From an uncultured Lachnospiraceae bacterium (lineage in GTDB: Bacteria > Bacillota > Clostridia > Lachnospirales > Lachnospiraceae), in assembly GCA_900316855.1 (NCBI GenBank), contig ONEK01000023.1, forward strand, positions 1 through 53,334: a stretch of DNA of 53,334 nt. The letters run 5' to 3'. How positions within the stretch are numbered: position 1 is the stretch's first letter; every line of letters starts with the position of its first letter. Below the pieces are notes generated by a model that searched no databases, was not told the origin of the DNA, and worked only from the letters and a program-made list of their open reading frames with translations. A program made the position numbers and the translations under genes. Below are positions 49,511 through 53,334 of the stretch, piece by piece.

Positions 49511-50947
49511 TTATTTCTTACTCTCAATGCCGTGCGCCCTGCGGAATTCACCGATTGTCTCAAGCCCCGCAAGGGATACAGGCCGGATCCATCTGCGGGA
49601 ATACAGATGCAGCTGCATGATGATGTACCGGACCGGCTCATCACAGTAGCACAGCGCAAACACCGCAAGAAAGGGAAGCCCGAGCGGCCCGTTTGCAAGA
49701 TGGATGGCCGGCTGTACCAGAACGAACATGAATGTGATCTCGAGGATCGAACCGAACGAGGGGTCTCCCGCGGAACGGAACATATCGTTCATGCACCAGT
49801 TTCCCATACGGATCACAGCCGCCGCGGAGTAGAGGTACAGCATGTCAGTGGCAAGCCGGTAGGATGTGCCGTACAGACCCATGACATGCAGGAGAGGATT
49901 GTGGATGGCGATCAGCATGAGGCACCCGAGACCGGTCAGAGCCTGACACAGGTAAACGATCCGCCTTCCGCGCCAGAAGGCTTCCTCATGGTTCCCGGCA
50001 CCCACCTCCTTGCCGACGAGAACAGTCGCTGCGTTGGAGAAACCGGTGAAAAACGCGATAATGATGCCCTCCAGCGTGCGGAATACCGCGGTCGCGGCAA
50101 TGGCCTCGTCCGCCTGATGGCCCAGGACAATATTGATCATCATGTTGCCAACGCCGATCAGGACCTCATTGCAGATGATCGGGAAGGATTTGCGCAGGTA
50201 CTGGCCAAGGAGCGTGCGGTTCCACTTAAAGTGCATCGAAAAATCCAGCACATAGGGCAGATGCCGGATCCGCGCCATCAGCATGATGACAAGGACATTG
50301 ACGACAGAGGCACAGACTGTACCGATCGCCGCGCCCCGCACACCCAGCGCGGGAAATCCCAGCAGGCCGAAGATAAGGATCAGATTGATGCCGAAATTTG
50401 TCAGGACGGACGCAATGCCAGCCACAAGCGGAATCCGGACCCGTTCCACGGACCGCAGCAGCGCGCTCTGCGCAACAGCGAGCACCTGGAACGGATAGGA
50501 GAATCCTACAATCCTCAGATATTGCACGCCGATGTCCTGTATTTTCGCACTTCCCGTGTACAGCGACATCACCGCGTGCGGGGCAAACAGCGCGAGCAAT
50601 GCGAACACGACGCCTGAGATCATCATGAACGACAGGGTCATTCCAAAGGATCGGCGGATATTGTCATGCTCACCGGACCCATAGAACTGGGAGAAGAACA
50701 GCATCCCGCCTCCGACAAAGCCCCAGTAGCCGGAGAACATCAGGCTGGAGAACTGCGCGCACAGGCCTACTGCCCCGACGGTCTGCTCCCCGAGCCGCGC
50801 CAGCATGATGGTATCAACCATGCTGCCGGTCGTTGTGAGAAGATTCTGAAGCGCGACCGGGACGGCAATCATCCCGATCAAGCGGATCAGCTCCCCGAGG
50901 GTGAGCTGACTTCTGTATTTTTTTCCGGAAACAGAGCCTGCAGACAT
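49511..50947 (-). CDS. MATE-family multidrug/metabolite exporter
   Basis: A 478-residue exporter with about 12 membrane segments, using an ion gradient. Family features: IAVPVALQNLLTTTGSMVDTIMLARLGEQTVGAVGL at the N-terminus and the pseudo-repeat in the second half, FPIICNEVLIGVGNMMINIVLGHQADEAIAATAVF, typical of MATE internal symmetry. GGGGAT lies upstream of ATG 50947. Translated just ahead of a methyltransferase, suggesting export or modification of the same small molecule, which is inference. Confidence 0.93.
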   Translation of the reverse strand: MSAGSVSGKKYRSQLTLGELIRLIGMIAVPVALQNLLTTTGSMVDTIMLARLGEQTVGAVGLCAQFSSLMFSGYWGFVGGGMLFFSQFYGSGEHDNIRRSFGMTLSFMMISGVVFALLALFAPHAVMSLYTGSAKIQDIGVQYLRIVGFSYPFQVLAVAQSALLRSVERVRIPLVAGIASVLTNFGINLILIFGLLGFPALGVRGAAIGTVCASVVNVLVIMLMARIRHLPYVLDFSMHFKWNRTLLGQYLRKSFPIICNEVLIGVGNMMINIVLGHQADEAIAATAVFRTLEGIIIAFFTGFSNAATVLVGKEVGAGNHEEAFWRGRRIVYLCQALTGLGCLMLIAIHNPLLHVMGLYGTSYRLATDMLYLYSAAAVIRMGNWCMNDMFRSAGDPSFGSILEITFMFVLVQPAIHLANGPLGLPFLAVFALCYCDEPVRYIIMQLHLYSRRWIRPVSLAGLETIGEFRRAHGIESKK

Positions 50948-50984
50948 GACATCCCCGTGTTCACAGCACCTGACTGAAAACTTC

Positions 50985-51044
50985 GCGGATCAGAAAATCC
51001 GCATACAATCTAAACATCTTATCATCTGCGCCGAATCTCTTCAA
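50985..51044 (-). promoter_or_regulatory. Promoter and leader hairpin of the MATE operon
   Basis: On the minus strand TTGAAG (51044-51039) and an extended -10 TGATAAGAT (51024-51016) are 17 bases apart. In the leader GCGGAT-cagaaa-ATCCGC forms a six-bp hairpin (51002-50985). Confidence 0.65.
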
Positions 51045-51075
51045 CAGGAATATCATTTTGTTCCGGCAAATACTT

Positions 51076-51101
51076 TTGACATCGGAATCGTGTGATAGAA
51101 T
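51076..51101 (+). promoter_or_regulatory. Promoter of the TPR-GGDEF gene
   Basis: A perfect TTGACA (51076-51081) and an extended -10 TGATAGAAT (51093-51101) are present, but the hexamer spacing is only 14 bases, so the extended -10 may act largely alone. Leader about 45 bases. Confidence 0.5.
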
Positions 51102-51150
51102 CAACGTAAGTTTACGCATCGGTTCAGCAACATCATGGAGGGTCAGCAGC

Positions 51151-52755
51151 ATGAAGCCTCAGAATTACGAACCAGCCTTACAATCCAGAATTGATGCTCT
51201 CGACGCTTACCGCGGCAATTCCGACGCCGGTCTGTATGACGCGGCGCTGGAATTCATACGCGAGACAGAGCCGCTTGGGGATGATACGCTGCTTGCCTAT
51301 GGCCATTATGTCGCGTCGGAAGCATGCTACCTGTTTTCCAGCCTGCATGAGCACCTGCAGGAGCATATTTCCGCTGCTCTTTCCCACGCCTCCACTGCAA
51401 ATGAATATTCCATCATCGGAAGCTGCTACAACATTCTCGGTATCGAAGCCCTGACGAACGGCAGCAAGATTCTCGGCCTTGATTACCTGCTGACGGCAGT
51501 GCGCAGCATACGTGAAGCCCGCGACTATGATCTGCAGGGCGTCGTAAAGAGCAACATTGCACACGTTTACTATGATCTCAGCGAATATCCGACGGCACTC
51601 GCCTATTTCGTGCAGGCTGTGAAGGACATGGGCTGCGCTAAGGGCAATTCCCGAATTCACCAGAACATGATGCTGGCATACAGCGGGGCGGGAGAGTGCT
51701 CGCTCAAGCTCGGCAGGCTTGAGGACGCCGTGCGCTACCTCATGGAGGCGGAAAGGCAGGAGCAGCAGACACACAGCAATTACAACGACATCATCGTCGA
51801 GAAGCTGCGCATGAAGGTCGCGCATGAGACGGGGGACGATGCACTGCTGCAGCGCTCCGTCCGCAAGATCATCCGCCTCGTCCACGACTGCAGTGATATG
51901 AATGATCTGCTCGAGGATTTCTGCGATATCGGCACGTTTCTCACAACACTCGGCGACGAGGGAGATGTCCGGGATATCCTGGGCGTTATTGCGGAGATAG
52001 AGCCCAGCTTCTCCGCTCCGTTCATGAACATGCAGGCATCGGAGCTGCGGATCCGGTACTACTCCATGACCGGGGATACACTGCAGTGCACGAAGGAGAT
52101 GGCGGAATACTATGAGTTCAAGAAGCGCCAGGACGTGGCGGATGCGCAGTCCATGGCGTTCTATGTCCGCCTGCGCGAGAACATGGAGGAGCAGCGCCGC
52201 CGTGAAATCGAGATTCTCAAGGAGAACAGAAAGCTTCAGGATCTTGCAAACTCCGATGCCCTGACCGGACTTGCAAACCGTTATCTGCTCGAGGTGGAGA
52301 TGAACGAGGCCTTCGATCAGTCAGACCGGAACAAAACGCTTCTGGGACTGGAAATCCTCGATATCGACTCGTTCAAGCAGTTCAACGATACCTACGGCCA
52401 TCAGGCAGGCGACGCCTGCCTCGTTCAGGTAGCAGACACGCTCAAGGACTTCTGCGGCGGACATCCGGGGACGTTTGCCGCCCGCTATGGCGGAGACGAA
52501 TTCATTCTCCTGTACCGCGGCTATGAGGACGGGCAGATCCTGGCCTTCGCGGAGGAGATACGGGACCGGATCGCGGAACGGTCCGAGCGCAAGACCGGCA
52601 TGCGCGTCATGATTTCCCAGGGCATCCGCAACTCCGTTCCGAAGGAGGGCAACCGCACCTGGGACTGGCTGCACGTCGCGGACCTTGCGCTGTACCACGT
52701 AAAGCGCAACGGCAAGGGCGCCATCCGCCTGCTACACAGCGCTAACGAAATTTGA
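51151..52755 (+). CDS. Cytosolic TPR-repeat diguanylate cyclase (GGDEF)
   Basis: A 534-residue soluble protein. Residues 1-350 are all-helical with TPR-like repeats, for instance SIIGSCYNILGIEALTNGSK, SNIAHVYYDLSEYPTALAYF and YSGAGECSLKLGRLEDAVRYL. A coiled coil (ENMEEQRRREIEILKENRKL) leads into a GGDEF domain with LTGLANRYLLE, ILDIDSFKQFNDTYGHQAGD and RYGGDEF (447-451). The motif is intact, so it should make c-di-GMP; no RxxD site stands before it. The TPR region probably senses a protein or peptide partner. GGAGGG before ATG 51151 supports the start. It overlaps the next gene by TTGA. Confidence 0.9.
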   Translation: MKPQNYEPALQSRIDALDAYRGNSDAGLYDAALEFIRETEPLGDDTLLAYGHYVASEACYLFSSLHEHLQEHISAALSHASTANEYSIIGSCYNILGIEALTNGSKILGLDYLLTAVRSIREARDYDLQGVVKSNIAHVYYDLSEYPTALAYFVQAVKDMGCAKGNSRIHQNMMLAYSGAGECSLKLGRLEDAVRYLMEAERQEQQTHSNYNDIIVEKLRMKVAHETGDDALLQRSVRKIIRLVHDCSDMNDLLEDFCDIGTFLTTLGDEGDVRDILGVIAEIEPSFSAPFMNMQASELRIRYYSMTGDTLQCTKEMAEYYEFKKRQDVADAQSMAFYVRLRENMEEQRRREIEILKENRKLQDLANSDALTGLANRYLLEVEMNEAFDQSDRNKTLLGLEILDIDSFKQFNDTYGHQAGDACLVQVADTLKDFCGGHPGTFAARYGGDEFILLYRGYEDGQILAFAEEIRDRIAERSERKTGMRVMISQGIRNSVPKEGNRTWDWLHVADLALYHVKRNGKGAIRLLHSANEI

Positions 52756-53177
52756 AAGAAGCCGCCGACGCGGCTCCTTTCCTTTGTTCGCTCTGGCTGA
52801 TCCTCGTGAAAAATATCGAAATCCGGAATGACACATCACCTGACGCAGTAAACGAAAGGATGCAGAAATTCCTGCATTATATTGACCTGCACTATCAGGA
52901 GGAAATTTCACTGGAACAGCTGGCGGACTGTGCCAGTGTCAGCAAATCAGAATGCACCCGCTGCTTCCGAAGGTGTATCCGGACAACGCCCTACCGATAT
53001 CTCACGGAATACAGGCTGGCAAAGGCGGCGAAACTCCTTGGCGAAACAGATCTTCCGGTCAGCACGATCGCCCTGGATGTGGGCTTCCGGCAGGTGAGCC
53101 ATTTCGGGAAATGCTTCCGTGAGAAAACAGGTTTCACACCCAGGGAGTACCGCAATCAGAAAGGCGGTTCGGTTTGA
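52752..53177 (+). CDS. AraC-type DNA-binding domain protein without sensor domain
   Basis: At most 141 residues, starting at TTG 52752, which overlaps the cyclase stop; ATG 52860 (105 residues) with AAAGG just before it is an alternative. The double helix-turn-helix is complete: EISLEQLADCASVSKSECTRCFRRC, and VSTIALDVGFRQVSHFGKCFREKTGFTPREYR. No cupin sensor precedes it, so it is either a short one-domain regulator like MarA or SoxS or the C-terminal remnant of a full AraC protein. Similar in form to the HTH half of the AraC protein at 22348. Its place after the cyclase suggests joint expression. Confidence 0.7.
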   Translation: MKEAADAAPFLCSLWLILVKNIEIRNDTSPDAVNERMQKFLHYIDLHYQEEISLEQLADCASVSKSECTRCFRRCIRTTPYRYLTEYRLAKAAKLLGETDLPVSTIALDVGFRQVSHFGKCFREKTGFTPREYRNQKGGSV

Positions 53178-53232
53178 CGATATTGTGATAGTTTCTGACC
53201 TCTTTCGTATAGAATTCCCGGCAGGGCTGCGG

Positions 53233-53269
53233 TATAGCTAGTACGTGATAAATTAAATAACTAGCTATA
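53233..53269 (+). promoter_or_regulatory. 10-bp inverted-repeat operator before the last gene
   Basis: TATAGCTAGT (53233-53242) and ACTAGCTATA (53260-53269) are perfect inverted copies, 27 bases centre to centre, each containing the palindrome TAGCTA. The right arm covers the -35 position of the promoter at 53282, which is the expected place for a repressor site. Confidence 0.6.
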
Positions 53270-53281
53270 TTCTTCTTACCG

Positions 53282-53290
53282 TGATATAAT
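53282..53290 (+). promoter_or_regulatory. Extended -10 promoter of the last gene
   Basis: TGATATAAT combines a perfect -10 hexamer (53285-53290) with a TGN extension. Leader about 22 bases. Confidence 0.7.
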
Positions 53291-53318
53291 CGATGCAACA
53301 AGGAACGAGGTATCGGTT

Positions 53319-53334
53319 ATGGCACAGGCAAAAG
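53319..53334 (+). CDS. Start of a further gene (partial)
   Basis: ATG 53319 opens MAQAK and runs off the window. AGGAACGAGG eight bases upstream and the promoter at 53282 support it. The product cannot be read; the adjacent inverted-repeat operator suggests a regulated or self-regulating gene. Confidence 0.6.

Overview
The window looks like chromosomal DNA of a GC-rich member of the Clostridia, most probably Lachnospiraceae. This is inferred from the families present (PocR-domain sensor, DUF1703-type AAA/nuclease, DUF4349 and Cthe_2159-type lipoproteins, CsoR copper operon), strong AGGAGG-type ribosome binding sites, Ala/Ser/Thr-rich linkers after lipoboxes, and many c-di-GMP proteins. No rRNA, tRNA, CRISPR array, transposase or phage gene was recognised. 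Most of the sequence is accessory metabolism, transport and signalling.

Layout. 1-2.3 kb: metal P1B-type ATPase. 2.4-4.6 kb: sugar-binding-fold sensor fused to a diguanylate cyclase. 4.6-9.8 kb (minus): sugar-type ABC importer without ATPase (permease, lipoprotein, permease), PfkB kinase and GDPD phosphodiesterase, with repeats in the gaps. 10-13.9 kb: aldo/keto reductase, a broken Nudix gene, an AAA/PD-(D/E)XK protein and an unknown membrane protein. 14-17.9 kb: FecBCD/BtuFCD-type importer and an ArsP_2-like exporter. 18.1-20.9 kb: leader RNA with a terminator, then a polar amino-acid ABC importer. 21-23.3 kb: PocR/mini-chemoreceptor protein, a 78-residue protein and an AraC regulator. 23.3-31.6 kb: three c-di-GMP proteins around a secreted GH53 galactanase, then an HD nucleotidase. 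31.8-36.2 kb (minus): DUF1828-like protein and a heterodimeric ABC exporter. 36.4-42 kb: sbcD-sbcC-dprA DNA-processing genes. 42-45.7 kb (minus): csoR, a membrane HMA protein and copA under two visible CsoR boxes. 46-48.9 kb: two lipoproteins. 48.9-51 kb (minus): MATE exporter and methyltransferase. 51.1-53.3 kb: TPR-GGDEF cyclase, short AraC protein, and the start of a further gene behind an inverted-repeat operator.

Themes. Five c-di-GMP proteins (three with intact RYGGDEF cyclase motifs, two with EAL motifs) have different sensor regions, so several inputs feed one second messenger. Metal handling recurs (P1B ATPases, FecCD importer, ArsP_2-like exporter, CsoR regulon). At least three families of short hairpin repeats are dispersed in the gaps; they keep their stems by compensating changes, and one copy forms the 3' end of sbcC. 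The most unusual coding feature is copA, whose fused C-terminal copper-chaperone domain is preceded by a strong internal ribosome binding site and an in-frame ATG, so one message may yield both the pump and a free CopZ-like chaperone.
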